Shown piece by piece: positions 1 through 8,959 of a DNA stretch of 64,000 bases. The DNA is from Pseudomonas sp. IPO3778 (GTDB lineage Bacteria > Pseudomonadota > Gammaproteobacteria > Pseudomonadales > Pseudomonadaceae), in contig NZ_JACARC010000034.1 of the NCBI RefSeq assembly GCF_013386825.1, positions 38,032-102,031 on the forward strand, written 5' to 3'. Numbering within the stretch: the first letter of the stretch is position 1; each line of letters begins with the position of its first letter. A program made the translations under genes and the position numbers. Below the pieces are notes generated by a model. It had not been told where the DNA came from. It saw only the letters and a program-made list of their open reading frames with translations, and did not search any database.

Positions 1-20
1 TCGCGAGCAAGCTCGCGCCT
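1..20. repeat. REP element, cut by window start
   Basis: The first bases (TCGCGAGCAAGCTCGCG) are the inner arm of the same REP palindrome seen complete at 1533-1632. The rest lies outside the window, just downstream of the gbdR stop codon. Confidence 0.7.
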
Positions 21-24
21 GGTG

Positions 25-1128
25 TTAGAGCCTTACACTGGCGAAAGTCGACTCATTCCTGGCCTGGCTCAACGCCGACAACGGCCCGGACAGCGGTGAC
101 AACACCAGCGCCTGGGGAATCGGCATCATCGCCACTTGCTGCGTGGTGTTGGAACCCACGCGCTCATCCCGCGGCGGAATGCCGAAGTATTCGCGATAGC
201 ACTTGGAGAAGTGCGGCGTGGAGACAAACCCGCACACCGACGCCACTTCGATGATCGACATCGGCGTTTGCTTGAGCAACTGCCGTGCACGGATCAGGCG
301 CAGCTTGAGGTAGTAGCGCGACGGCGAACAGTGCAGGTATTTCTGGAACAACCGCTCCAGCTGACGCCGGGAAACCGCGACGTACACCGCCAGTTCATCG
401 AGGTCGATCGGCTCTTCCAGGTTAGCCTCCATCAGCGCGACGATTTCCTGCAGTTTCGGCTGGTTTGTGCCGAGCATGTGCTTGAGCGGCACACGCTGGT
501 GATCCTGTTCGTTGCGGATGCGTTCGTACACGAACATCTCGGAGATCGCGGCCGACAGTTCACGGCCGTGGTCGCGGCTGATCAGGTGCAGCATCATGTC
601 CAGCGGCGCGGTGCCGCCGGAGCTGGTGAAGCGGTTGCGGTCGAGGGTAAACAGGCGTGTGCTCATGGCCACGCGGGGGAAGGCTTCCTGCATCGACGCC
701 AGGCATTCCCAGTGCACGCTGCAATCAAAACCGTCCAGCAGGCCGGCGCAGGCCAGGGCCCAACTGCCGGTGCACACCGCGCCGAGGCGGCGGGACTGGC
801 GCGCCTGGCTTTGCAGCCACGACACATGCTCACGGGTCACGGTGCGCTGGATACCCACGCCGCCGCAGACAATCACGGTGTCCAGGGCCGGGGCTTTGTG
901 CATGGAAGCATCGGGGGTGATTTGCAGACCGTCGCTGGCCCACACCTGGTTTCCGTCCACACTCAACGTCGTCCAGCGATACAGCTCGCGGCCGGAGAGT
1001 TGGTTGGCCATGCGCAGGGGTTCGACTGCGGAGGCCAGGGAAATCAGCGTGAAATTGTCCAGCAGCAAAAAGCCGATGGATTGAGGCGCACGGTTCTGGG
1101 GTTGGGCCCCGGAGTTGAACGACGTCAT
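25..1128 (-). CDS. gbdR: GbdR, AraC-family activator of glycine betaine catabolism
   Basis: This is a 367-residue regulator with a DJ-1/PfpI-like sensor domain (about 15-195, Cys119 in the elbow GAVCTGS) and a C-terminal AraC DNA-binding domain (about 225-325, two helix-turn-helices near 242-262 and 290-312). In P. aeruginosa GbdR responds to glycine betaine and dimethylglycine and switches on betaine catabolism and choline-family transport. Gene order here (gbdR, serine dehydratase, cbcXWV, betT, betIBA) matches what I remember of PA5380-PA5372, which is the main reason for choosing GbdR over other GlxA-type regulators. The ATG at 1128 is preceded by GGAGATACC at good spacing. Its likely targets lie next door; see the tandem repeat at 3276-3317. 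Confidence 0.9.
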   Translation of the reverse strand: MTSFNSGAQPQNRAPQSIGFLLLDNFTLISLASAVEPLRMANQLSGRELYRWTTLSVDGNQVWASDGLQITPDASMHKAPALDTVIVCGGVGIQRTVTREHVSWLQSQARQSRRLGAVCTGSWALACAGLLDGFDCSVHWECLASMQEAFPRVAMSTRLFTLDRNRFTSSGGTAPLDMMLHLISRDHGRELSAAISEMFVYERIRNEQDHQRVPLKHMLGTNQPKLQEIVALMEANLEEPIDLDELAVYVAVSRRQLERLFQKYLHCSPSRYYLKLRLIRARQLLKQTPMSIIEVASVCGFVSTPHFSKCYREYFGIPPRDERVGSNTTQQVAMMPIPQALVLSPLSGPLSALSQARNESTFASVRL

Positions 1129-1532
1129 CGCGGTATCTCCTCACACAAAGCGGGTGATGGCCTCAGGCGAGGCTCTTGTTATTGCGCTCATCACCTTAAG
1201 GAAACTCCTGTGGCGAGAGGCTTTGTATTGATAGAGCAAATGCCATGCCTAAAGTTGAATGCGCATTCAATAACTCCTGAAAACGACCTCATGACGCGTC
1301 TATATAAGCCCGCGCATGGAGTGGGGGATATGACCCGAAAAAGACGTGAGAGGACGCAGGCTCAAGGTGTGTGAGCAGATCGGTAGCACTTGTGGGAAGC
1401 GAGAGAAACGACGTGGGAAAAGTCTGTCACCACAGGCACGGGTGACGGATGGTCATGGCGCGAAATCGTTCGGGAGCTACTTATCTAATTGCGACGCGCT
1501 AAAAGGTGGCGTGACGAACGGGAGATGCTCAA
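1129..1532. other. Long intergenic region upstream of gbdR
   Basis: About 400 bases without a credible gene. It must hold the leftward gbdR promoter, which I cannot place with confidence, and contains a perfect 16-bp palindrome at 1255-1270, listed separately. The longer open frames running through it and over gbdR are antisense by-products of GC-rich codon use. Confidence 0.6.
1255..1270. promoter_or_regulatory. Perfect 16-bp palindrome, possible operator
   Basis: TTGAATGC is followed directly by its reverse complement GCATTCAA, 127 bases upstream of the gbdR start. Size and symmetry suit a dimeric repressor of the TetR or MarR type. It resembles, but does not equal, the BetI palindrome at 8870-8889. 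Function is inferred only. Confidence 0.4.
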
Positions 1533-1632
1533 TGTAGGAGCGAGCTTGCTCGCGAAAAACCTGAGAGCGCCGCGCTGATTCAGGGTGAACGCGTTATCGT
1601 TCACGACCTTCGCGAGCAAGCTCGCTCCTACA
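1533..1632. repeat. REP pair (inverted)
   Basis: TGTAGGAGCGAGCTTGCTCG is mirrored by CGAGCAAGCTCGCTCCTACA about 60 bases later, so the pair can fold into one long hairpin. It lies 12 bases past the sdaB stop and may act as a 3' end stabiliser or terminator. Confidence 0.9.
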
Positions 1633-1644
1633 GGGGGGCGTACT

Positions 1645-3021
1645 TCAACACTCCACCGCACTCACCGCCAACCCACCCCGCGATGTCTCCTTGTACTTGT
1701 CATGCATATCCGCCCCGGTATCCCGCATGGTGCGGATCACCCGGTCCAGGGAGATAAAGTGCTGGCCATCGCCCCGCAACGCCATCTGCGCCGCATTGAT
1801 CGCCTTGACGGCGGCAATCGCGTTACGCTCGATGCACGGCACCTGCACCAGCCCACCCACCGGGTCGCAGGTCAGGCCGAGGTTGTGTTCCAGGCCAATC
1901 TCCGCGGCGTTGCACAACTGCTCCGGCGTCGCCCCGAGAATCTCCGCCAGCCCCGCCGCCGCCATGGCGCACGCCGAGCCGACTTCACCCTGGCAACCCA
2001 CTTCAGCCCCCGAGATCGACGCGTTCTTTTTACACAGGATGCCCACCGCCGCCGCGCCGAGGAAATAGTCGACCACGTTGGCCTCGGTCACCTCTTCGCT
2101 GAATTTCATAAAGTAGTGCAGCACCGCCGGGATGATCCCCGCCGCGCCATTGGTAGGGGCCGTGACCATGCGCCCGCCGGCGGCGTTTTCTTCATTCACC
2201 GCCAGGGCGAACAGGTTGACCCACTCCATCGCGCTCAGGGTTGAGCCGATCACATTGGGTTTGCCCAGCTCCTGCAAGCTGCGGTGCAACTTGGCTGCAC
2301 GACGCCTTACATTGAGGCCGCCGGGAAGAATGCCTTCGTGCTTGAGGCCTTGCTCCACGCAATCCTGCATGGCCCGCCACAGCGTCATCAGGCCGCTGCG
2401 GATCTCGTCTTCCGAGCGCCAGGTTTTTTCATTCGCCAACATCAGTTCAGCGACCCGCAGGTTGTGGGTCTTGCACAGCTGGAGTAATTCCACCGCACTG
2501 GAAAAATCATAGGGCAGCTCGGTGCGGTCCATGTCTGCCACACCGCTGGCGGCCTGGGCTTCATCCACCACAAAACCGCCGCCGACAGAGTAGTAGGTAT
2601 CGCGGTGCATCTCGCCGTTATCACCAAACACCACCAGGGTCATGGCATTGGGGTGGAAGGGCAGGTTTTCGTCGAGCAACAGCATGTCCCGCGCCCACAG
2701 GAACGGCACCGGCAACCGCCCGTCCAGCAGCAGGGTGTTGGTCTCGCGCAGGGTTTCGATGCGGATGCCGATGTGCGACGGATCAATCGCGTCCGGCCAC
2801 TCGCCCATCAGGCCCATGATCACGGCGTTATCGCTGCCGTGACCGATGCCGGTGGCCGACAAGGAGCCATACAGCTGAACTTCGACGCGCCTCACTTGTT
2901 CCAATACATCACGTTCACGCAGTCCTTGAACGAACAACGCCGCGGCGCGCATGGGGCCGACGGTGTGAGAACTCGAAGGCCCAATGCCGATCTTGAACAG
3001 GTCGAAAACGCTGATAGCCAT
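1645..3021 (-). CDS. sdaB: L-serine ammonia-lyase (serine dehydratase), single-chain iron-sulfur type
   Basis: The 458-residue enzyme deaminates L-serine to pyruvate and ammonia in the cytoplasm. It shows the N-terminal beta domain with the signature GIGPSSSHTVGPMRAA and a C-terminal catalytic domain carrying cysteines for a 4Fe-4S cluster (GCQGEVGSACAMAA and CDPVGGLVQVPCIERN). The open frame extends upstream to 3150, but the ATG at 3021 gives the family N-terminus MAISVFDLFKIG and the usual length. Position between gbdR and cbcX fits disposal of serine made from betaine via sarcosine and glycine. Whether the gene is sdaA or sdaB by local naming is not decided by sequence; I follow the PA5379 name. 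Confidence 0.92.
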   Translation of the reverse strand: MAISVFDLFKIGIGPSSSHTVGPMRAAALFVQGLRERDVLEQVRRVEVQLYGSLSATGIGHGSDNAVIMGLMGEWPDAIDPSHIGIRIETLRETNTLLLDGRLPVPFLWARDMLLLDENLPFHPNAMTLVVFGDNGEMHRDTYYSVGGGFVVDEAQAASGVADMDRTELPYDFSSAVELLQLCKTHNLRVAELMLANEKTWRSEDEIRSGLMTLWRAMQDCVEQGLKHEGILPGGLNVRRRAAKLHRSLQELGKPNVIGSTLSAMEWVNLFALAVNEENAAGGRMVTAPTNGAAGIIPAVLHYFMKFSEEVTEANVVDYFLGAAAVGILCKKNASISGAEVGCQGEVGSACAMAAAGLAEILGATPEQLCNAAEIGLEHNLGLTCDPVGGLVQVPCIERNAIAAVKAINAAQMALRGDGQHFISLDRVIRTMRDTGADMHDKYKETSRGGLAVSAVEC

Positions 3022-3456
3022 TGCCGTGAAACTCCGCAGATGAACAGGCCAGGCGCACATAACGCCCGGTGACGGAGCTGCTACGCTCATGTCGCAATCC
3101 GCCCAGATGGCAGCATCATCAAGCTTTTGTCTGCCCTCACGGCGTCTCACACCGACGTACCCATGCTTACCAGCGCCGCGCTCGTGGAAGGCGACGTTTT
3201 GGCCGTTTTTTGCGGTGCAGATCGGTAAAAAGTGCAGTTTTGCCTTGGAAAAAATCTGTAAGCGACGTCACCGACACTGGATACGACCATCCCTGTACTG
3301 GATACGACGCCCCCTGTAGGCGTCAGATTTTCACTGGTACATGATCAGTCTCGACTCGTTTGCACAGTTGCGTGGCAGAGCTGTGCCGCACGCCCAACCG
3401 CAACACCTATAAGCGCGGTGTTATTGCCGCCAGAAAAACACCAGGAGTCCACCCCC
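3022..3456. promoter_or_regulatory. Divergent control region between sdaB and cbcX
   Basis: 435 bases without a gene separate the two divergent starts. It contains a tandem 21-bp repeat (3276-3317), listed separately, and a purine-rich ribosome site AGGAG at 3443-3447 for cbcX. I could not assign -35/-10 elements with confidence; sigma-54 elements (GG-N10-GC) were not obvious. Confidence 0.6.
3276..3317 (+). promoter_or_regulatory. Tandem 21-bp direct repeat, candidate GbdR site
   Basis: ACTGGATACGAC, a 4-base variable part and CCTGT occur twice in direct succession (3276-3296 and 3297-3317), 17 of 21 bases identical. A two-helical-turn direct repeat is the usual layout for an AraC-family activator. 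It lies 140 bases upstream of cbcX. Assignment to GbdR is inference from context. Confidence 0.55.
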
Positions 3457-4404
3457 ATGAAAGGTTCCCCGTCGTTGTTGTTGGCCGCCATGCTGAGTCT
3501 GCCAGCCCTGGCTCACGCTGCAGAACCGGCGCAATGCCAGACCGTCAATTTCTCCGATGTCGGCTGGACCGACATCACCGTCACCACCGCCACCACCAGC
3601 GAAGTCCTCAAGGGCCTCGGCTACAAACCCCGCACCACGATGATTTCCGTTCCGGTGACCTACAAGTCCCTGGCTGACGGCAAGAACATGGACATCTTCC
3701 TCGGCAACTGGATGCCGACCATGGAAAACGACATCAAGCAGTACCGTGATGCCGGCACCGTGGAAACCGTGCGCGCCAACCTGGAAAACGCCAAGTACAC
3801 CCTGGCCGTGCCGGAAGCGCTGTACAACAAGGGCCTGAAAGACTTCGCCGACATCGTCAAATTCAAGGATGAGCTGGGCGGCAAGATCTACGGGATCGAG
3901 CCGGGCAACGACGGCAACCGCACCATCCAGACCCTTATCGACAAAGACGCCTTCGGCCTGAAAACCGCCGGCTTCAAAGTGGTCGAATCCAGCGAAGCCG
4001 GGATGCTCTCGCAGGTGGAACGCGCCACCAAGCGTGACCAGGCCATCGTGTTCCTCGGCTGGGAACCGCACCCGATGAACACCCGCTTCAAGATGAAGTA
4101 CCTGACCGGGGGTGATGATTCATTCGGCCCCAACTACGGCCAGGCCACCATCTACACCAACGTCCGCAAGGGCTACACCCAGGAATGCAGCAACGTGGGC
4201 CAGTTGCTGAAAAACCTGTCGTTCACCCTGAACATGGAAAGCACCCTGATGGGTAACGTCCTGGACGACAAAATGAAGCCGGACGCAGCCGCCAAGGCGT
4301 GGCTGAAGAAGAACCCGCAAGTGCTCGACACCTGGCTCGCCGGTGTGACCACTGTCGATGGCAAACCAGGACTGGAGGCCGTCAAAGCTTACCTCGCCAA
4401 GTAA
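3457..4404 (+). CDS. cbcX: Choline/betaine/carnitine ABC transporter, substrate-binding protein
   Basis: A 315-residue periplasmic binding protein of the ProX/OpuAC type, with a signal peptide cleaved after about residue 21 (ALAHA before AEP). The family binds quaternary amines with an aromatic cage; CbcX-type proteins serve uptake of choline and betaine for catabolism rather than osmoprotection alone. The start at 3457 is chosen over 3418 because it follows CAGGAG and begins directly with the signal peptide. It heads cbcXWV; a strong GC hairpin with a T run follows the gene at 4413-4445. Confidence 0.92.
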   Translation: MKGSPSLLLAAMLSLPALAHAAEPAQCQTVNFSDVGWTDITVTTATTSEVLKGLGYKPRTTMISVPVTYKSLADGKNMDIFLGNWMPTMENDIKQYRDAGTVETVRANLENAKYTLAVPEALYNKGLKDFADIVKFKDELGGKIYGIEPGNDGNRTIQTLIDKDAFGLKTAGFKVVESSEAGMLSQVERATKRDQAIVFLGWEPHPMNTRFKMKYLTGGDDSFGPNYGQATIYTNVRKGYTQECSNVGQLLKNLSFTLNMESTLMGNVLDDKMKPDAAAKAWLKKNPQVLDTWLAGVTTVDGKPGLEAVKAYLAK

Positions 4405-4412
4405 CCGCTGAC

Positions 4413-4445
4413 CCCGGGCCGGTACGCTGGCCCGGGATGTTTTTC
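4413..4445 (+). terminator. Hairpin between cbcX and cbcW, possible partial terminator
   Basis: CCCGGGCC (4413-4420) pairs with GGCCCGGG (4429-4436), followed by ATG and a T run at 4440-4444. Placed after the binding-protein gene inside the operon, it could hold most transcripts at cbcX, giving more binding protein than permease. Confidence 0.65.
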
Positions 4446-4471
4446 CTCTTCGCATGTGGACATTCACTACC

Positions 4472-5317
4472 ATGCTGACTGAACATAAAATCCCGCTAGG
4501 CCAGTACATCGCTGCCTTCGTTGAATGGTTGACCCAACACGGGGCCAACTACTTCGACGCAATCGCATCGACCCTGGAAACGATGATCCACGGCGTGACG
4601 TTCGCGCTGACCTGGTTCAATCCGCTGGCATTGATCGGTCTGATTGCGCTACTCGCTCACTTCATTCAACGCAAATGGGGCCTGACGGTATTTGTCATCG
4701 CCTCCTTCCTGCTGATCCTGAACCTGGGGTACTGGCAGGAAACCATGGAGACCCTGGCGCAGGTGCTGTTCGCCACCCTGGTCTGTGTGGTGATCGGCGT
4801 GCCGCTGGGCATTGTTGCCGCGCACAAACCGATGTTCTACACCCTGATGCGGCCGGTGCTCGATCTGATGCAGACCGTACCGACCTTCGTCTACCTCATC
4901 CCTACCCTGACCCTCTTCGGGCTGGGTGTGGTGCCCGGGCTGATTTCCACGGTGGTGTTTGCGATTGCCGCGCCTATCCGTCTGACTTACCTGGGTATCC
5001 GTGATGTGCCGCAAGAGTTGATGGACGCCGGCAAGGCCTTTGGCTGCTCGCGCCGTCAGTTGCTCTCGCGGATTGAACTGCCCCACGCCATGCCGAGCAT
5101 CGCCGCCGGCATTACCCAATGCATCATGCTGTCGTTGTCGATGGTGGTGATCGCGGCCCTGGTGGGCGCCGATGGCCTCGGCAAGCCGGTGGTCAACGCG
5201 CTGAACACCGCCGACATCGCCCTGGGCTTTGAAGCAGGCCTGGCAATCGTGTTGCTGGCCATCATGCTCGACCGCATCTGCAAACAACCCGACGCCAAAG
5301 TAGGGGGTGATGCATGA
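4472..5317 (+). CDS. cbcW: Choline/betaine/carnitine ABC transporter, permease
   Basis: The 281-residue inner-membrane subunit has six or so hydrophobic segments and the ABC permease coupling loop (around ELMDAGKAFGCSRRQLLSRI). It pairs with the ATPase CbcV and receives substrate from CbcX. An ATG at 4454 would add six residues; neither start has a strong ribosome site, and 4472 gives the N-terminus MLTEHKIPLGQ that I associate with the family. It overlaps cbcV by four bases (ATGA), so the two are translationally coupled. Confidence 0.9.
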   Translation: MLTEHKIPLGQYIAAFVEWLTQHGANYFDAIASTLETMIHGVTFALTWFNPLALIGLIALLAHFIQRKWGLTVFVIASFLLILNLGYWQETMETLAQVLFATLVCVVIGVPLGIVAAHKPMFYTLMRPVLDLMQTVPTFVYLIPTLTLFGLGVVPGLISTVVFAIAAPIRLTYLGIRDVPQELMDAGKAFGCSRRQLLSRIELPHAMPSIAAGITQCIMLSLSMVVIAALVGADGLGKPVVNALNTADIALGFEAGLAIVLLAIMLDRICKQPDAKVGGDA

Positions 5318-6492
5318 GCATTATCCGGTTCGAAAATGTCGACGTGATCTTTTCCAAAGACCCACGCGAGGCGCTCAAGCTGCTGGACCAGGGCATGACG
5401 CGCAACGAGATCCTGAAAAAGACCGGGCAGATTGTCGGCGTTGAAAACGCCAGCCTGGATGTGGAGAAAGGCGAAATCTGTGTGCTGATGGGCCTGTCGG
5501 GCTCGGGCAAGTCGAGCCTGCTGCGCTGTATCAATGGCTTGAACACCGTCAGCCGCGGCAAGCTGTTTGTGGAGCACGAAGGTCGCCAGATCGACATCGC
5601 TTCCTGCACCCCCGCCGAGCTGAAAATGATGCGCACCCAGCGCATCGCCATGGTCTTCCAGAAGTTCGCCCTGATGCCTTGGCTGACGGTGCGCGAAAAC
5701 ATCAGCTTCGGCCTGGAGATGCAAGGCCGGCCGGAGAAAGAGCGGCGCAAGCTGGTGGACGACAAGCTGGAGTTGGTGGGTTTGTCGCAGTGGCGCAACA
5801 AGAAGCCCGACGAGCTGTCCGGCGGCATGCAGCAACGTGTAGGCCTGGCCCGCGCACTGGCGATGGACGCCGATATCCTGCTGATGGACGAACCGTTCTC
5901 GGCACTCGACCCGCTGATCCGCCAGGGTTTGCAGGATGAACTGCTGGAGCTGCAACGCAAGCTGAGCAAGACCATCGTATTCGTGAGTCACGACCTGGAT
6001 GAGGCGCTGAAACTGGGCAGCCGCATCGCGATCATGAAAGACGGCCGGATCATCCAGTACAGCGTGCCGGAAGAGATCGTGCTGAACCCGGCGGACGACT
6101 ATGTGCGGACCTTCGTGGCGCACACCAACCCGCTGAACGTACTGTGTGGCCGCAGCCTGATGCGCACGGTGGATAACTGCACCCACGTCAACGGCTCCAT
6201 CAGCCTGGACCCGGGTGGCGACTCGTGGCTGGACCTGGCCGAAGGCAACACCATCAAGGGCGCACGGCAGAATGGCGCGGTGCTGAACTTGCAGAACTGG
6301 GCACCGGGGCAATCGGTGGAAGGCTTGGGCCGGATGCCGACGCTGGTGGACTCCAATATCGGCATGCGCGAGGCGTTGCAGATTCGCTATCAGACCGGGA
6401 ACAAGCTGGTGCTGCAGGACAACAACAAGGTGGTGGGGATCCTGGGTGACAGCGAGCTCTACCATGCCCTCCTGGGCAAGAACCTGGGGTAA
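5314..6492 (+). CDS. cbcV: Choline/betaine/carnitine ABC transporter, ATP-binding protein
   Basis: 392 residues. Walker A GLSGSGKSS (60-68), signature LSGGMQQR, Walker B ILLMDEPF and the H-loop VFVSHD are all intact, and the N-terminal extension before the nucleotide domain (about 1-45) is the one seen in ProV/OpuAA proteins. The C-terminal 110 residues follow the ATPase core and correspond to the regulatory tail of that family. The gene ends 30 bases before a REP pair that separates it from the convergent betT. Confidence 0.92.
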   Translation: MSIIRFENVDVIFSKDPREALKLLDQGMTRNEILKKTGQIVGVENASLDVEKGEICVLMGLSGSGKSSLLRCINGLNTVSRGKLFVEHEGRQIDIASCTPAELKMMRTQRIAMVFQKFALMPWLTVRENISFGLEMQGRPEKERRKLVDDKLELVGLSQWRNKKPDELSGGMQQRVGLARALAMDADILLMDEPFSALDPLIRQGLQDELLELQRKLSKTIVFVSHDLDEALKLGSRIAIMKDGRIIQYSVPEEIVLNPADDYVRTFVAHTNPLNVLCGRSLMRTVDNCTHVNGSISLDPGGDSWLDLAEGNTIKGARQNGAVLNLQNWAPGQSVEGLGRMPTLVDSNIGMREALQIRYQTGNKLVLQDNNKVVGILGDSELYHALLGKNLG

Positions 6493-6507
6493 ATCCTCCT
6501 GAAGGAA

Positions 6508-6597
6508 CGGGGTCAATGTGGGAGCTGGCTTGCCTGCGATAGCTGCAGTGAATTCACCACTGCAATCGCAGGCAAGCCAGCTCCCACATTTGACCCC
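6508..6597. repeat. REP pair between convergent cbcV and betT
   Basis: The core half-sites GTGGGAGCTGGCTTGCCTGC and its complement span 6516-6590. Symmetry extends outward here to GGGGTCAA and TTGACCCC, so the hairpin is longer than in most copies and could stop transcription from both sides. Confidence 0.85.
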
Positions 6598-6648
6598 ATT
6601 CCAACCTTGGAACAGCGGCGCCAGTGAAGGCACCGCTCTTTTCAACAC

Positions 6649-8640
6649 TCAGCTATAGACACGGCCAAGGAGCTGCCGATGGCTTTCAAACTGATCGAGC
6701 ACGTCCCGGGTGATTTGCTCCTGGGTGAAGCCCATCAGGTCGTATTCCTGAGGCCCGTTGTGCAGGTAAACCTCGGCGCGGTAGTAGCGCGTACGCTCTT
6801 CCTCAGGCAAGTCGTTCGGTGCCGACGAATAAGCATCCAGGCTCACTTCGTAAACAAACGGATTACCCTCCTCCCTCTCGATGCGCACGCCAATGCAGCG
6901 CTTGGACTTGCCCAGCAGGGTTTGCACTTCCAGCCCCTGGTCACGCAAGGCAGTCGCCGCGTCTTCCAGCGCCGGTGTGACGTGCTTGTCCATAAAGCGC
7001 TGCACGGTCCCCTGGCTCGGTTGCAGGTCCAGCGCGGTCAACCGCTCGCTGAACCCACGACGACCACGTTCAGCCAATTGCGCCTGCTCAAGCTCAATCG
7101 CCACATCCTGGCGCATCGCCTTGTGCAAGCCGAACATGAACAGGATCAGCACCACCGAGAACGGCAGTCCGGCCAGCACCACCATGGTTTGCATGGCTTC
7201 AAAGTTACCGGCAAACAACAAACCGATGGTCACCAGCGTGATCACGACCGACCAGAAGATCCGCAGCCAGTGCGGCGCATCCTCGTCAACGTTGCCGCCC
7301 TTGCAGGAAAGATTCGCCATCATCACCGCGCCGGAATCCGCCGGGGTCAGGAAGAGTACGAAGCCCACAAAGATCGATACGCCAATCACGATCTTCGACG
7401 CCGGGTAATGCTCCAGCAGTTGGTAGATCGCCATGGACGGTTGTTCCAGGGCGGTCTTGCCCAACTCCACCGCGCCATGGTTCAACACCAGGTCCAGGGC
7501 CGAGTTGCCGAAGATCGACAACCACGCCAGGGTGAAGCCCAGGGGGATCAGCAGCACGCCGGCCACCAGTTCACGCACCGTGCGACCACGGGAAATACGC
7601 GCGATGAACATGCCCACGAATGGTGCCCAGGAAATCCACCAGGCCCAGTAGAACAGGGTCCACAGGCCCATCCAGCGTTCGGTTTTGTCGGCGTCGCCTT
7701 CGTACACATACAGGTCGAAGGTTTTCAGCACGATACCGTTCAGGTAGTCGCCGGTGTTTTGCACCAGGCCATTGAGCAAGTGCAGGGTCGGGCCAAACAG
7801 CAGCACGAAGATCAGCAGGCCGCTGAACAGCACGATGTTCAGGTTGGACAGGCGGCGAATGCCGTTTTCCACACCCGACACGGCGGCGATGGTTGCCACG
7901 GTGCTCATCACGATGATCACGATCAGCAGGTTGGTGTTGCTGTGCGCCATGCCGAACAGGTTTTCCAACCCGGACGACACCTGCATCGAACCAATCCCCA
8001 GGTTCGTCACCAGGCCCAGCAGGGTCACAAACATGCCGAAGCCGTCCACCGCGTGACCGGCCGCGCCTTTCACCCAACGCTCGCCCACCAGCGGGTACAG
8101 CGCCGAGCGCAAGGCCAGCGGCTGGTTATGACGGTAGGCAAAGTACGCCACGGCCAGGCCGACCAGCGCGTAGATCGCCCAGCCATGCAGGCCCCAGTGC
8201 AGGAAGGTCAGTTGCAACGCCTGGCGTGCAGCGCCATTGCTGGCGGCCGCGCCTTCAGGCGGGTTGAAGTAGTGGTCCAGCGGCTCGGACGCGCCGAAGT
8301 ACAGCAGCGAGATGCCGATGCCCGACGAGAACAGCATGCCGGCCCAGGCGCCGTAGCTGAAGTCCGGGGTGTCATCCTTGCTGCCCAGTTTCAATTTACC
8401 GTAGGACGAAAACGCCAGGCCCACCACAAACACCAGGTAGGCGGCGATCACGACCATGTAGTACCAGCCAAAGCTTTTCGACAACCAGGCTTGGGCCACA
8501 CCGAGCATTCTGCCGGCTTCCTGCGGGGCGATGATCAGAATCGCGGTCAACAACAGAATCAGCGCGGTGGAGGTGTAGAACACCCAACCGTTGACCCGCA
8601 CCTTTTCCGGCGGGGTCTTTATAAGAGAGGCAGAACTCAT
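6649..8640 (-). CDS. betT: BetT, choline/betaine transporter of the BCCT family
   Basis: A 663-residue, 12-segment inner-membrane carrier with the BCCT signature (WAWWISWAPFVGMFIARI). BCCT carriers use the proton or sodium gradient. The last 150 residues form a long cytoplasmic tail, the part that in BetT-type carriers tunes activity to osmotic strength. The frame extends to 8757 but the ATG at 8640 (MSSASLIKTPPEK) fits family length and follows GGAG. It is divergent from betIBA across a 319-base gap that holds the BetI operator. Two BCCT carriers are common in Pseudomonas; the position next to betI argues for the BetT1 type. Confidence 0.92.
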   Translation of the reverse strand: MSSASLIKTPPEKVRVNGWVFYTSTALILLLTAILIIAPQEAGRMLGVAQAWLSKSFGWYYMVVIAAYLVFVVGLAFSSYGKLKLGSKDDTPDFSYGAWAGMLFSSGIGISLLYFGASEPLDHYFNPPEGAAASNGAARQALQLTFLHWGLHGWAIYALVGLAVAYFAYRHNQPLALRSALYPLVGERWVKGAAGHAVDGFGMFVTLLGLVTNLGIGSMQVSSGLENLFGMAHSNTNLLIVIIVMSTVATIAAVSGVENGIRRLSNLNIVLFSGLLIFVLLFGPTLHLLNGLVQNTGDYLNGIVLKTFDLYVYEGDADKTERWMGLWTLFYWAWWISWAPFVGMFIARISRGRTVRELVAGVLLIPLGFTLAWLSIFGNSALDLVLNHGAVELGKTALEQPSMAIYQLLEHYPASKIVIGVSIFVGFVLFLTPADSGAVMMANLSCKGGNVDEDAPHWLRIFWSVVITLVTIGLLFAGNFEAMQTMVVLAGLPFSVVLILFMFGLHKAMRQDVAIELEQAQLAERGRRGFSERLTALDLQPSQGTVQRFMDKHVTPALEDAATALRDQGLEVQTLLGKSKRCIGVRIEREEGNPFVYEVSLDAYSSAPNDLPEEERTRYYRAEVYLHNGPQEYDLMGFTQEQITRDVLDQFESHRQLLGRVYS

Positions 8641-8959
8641 GGCACAGATGCTCCGGGCAGTGCAGAGAAACACAAGGCAACGCATGACCCGAGCCATCGA
8701 TTTTTCGGCAGTCGACGGACGGGTGTATAAAGACACCCCGAAAAACCATGAACCCACGGCGAACCGCTGTGCCGGGCTGTTTCATGGGTTTTCCCGATGT
8801 CAGGTGGCGCCACATACACGTAGGAAATACCTGTAGGCAGCGACCATTTGTCGCAGATCTTATTCTTTGTTGATTGAACGTTCAATCAAAACAAAATAGA
8901 CTGGCCCACAAGCCGACGGACGTTTATCGCCCGTTGGCAGGCCTAAGGAGAGGTGCACC
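8641..8959. promoter_or_regulatory. Divergent betT / betI control region
   Basis: 319 bases without a gene between divergent starts. It contains the BetI operator (8870-8889) and a small imperfect dyad GGGTGT/ACACCC at 8721-8738 in the betT leader. The betI ribosome site is AAGGAGAGG just upstream of 8960. Confidence 0.75.
8870..8889. promoter_or_regulatory. BetI operator, perfect 20-bp palindrome
   Basis: TTGATTGAAC is followed directly by GTTCAATCAA. This matches the known character of BetI operators in enterobacteria and Pseudomonas. It lies 70 bases upstream of betI between the divergent genes, so bound BetI can repress betIBA and perhaps betT; choline relieves repression. Confidence 0.88.

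Noticed and set aside
1533..1632. Possible CRISPR array from the recurring 20-base motifs
   Set aside because: Copies come as isolated inverted pairs kilobases apart, not as regularly spaced direct repeats, and no cas genes are present; they are REP elements.
3022..3456. Sigma-54 promoter for cbcX
   Set aside because: I did not find a convincing GG-N10-GC pair at -24/-12 spacing.
8721..8738. Terminator in the betT leader
   Set aside because: The small dyad GGGTGT/ACACCC has no T run on the correct side for either direction.
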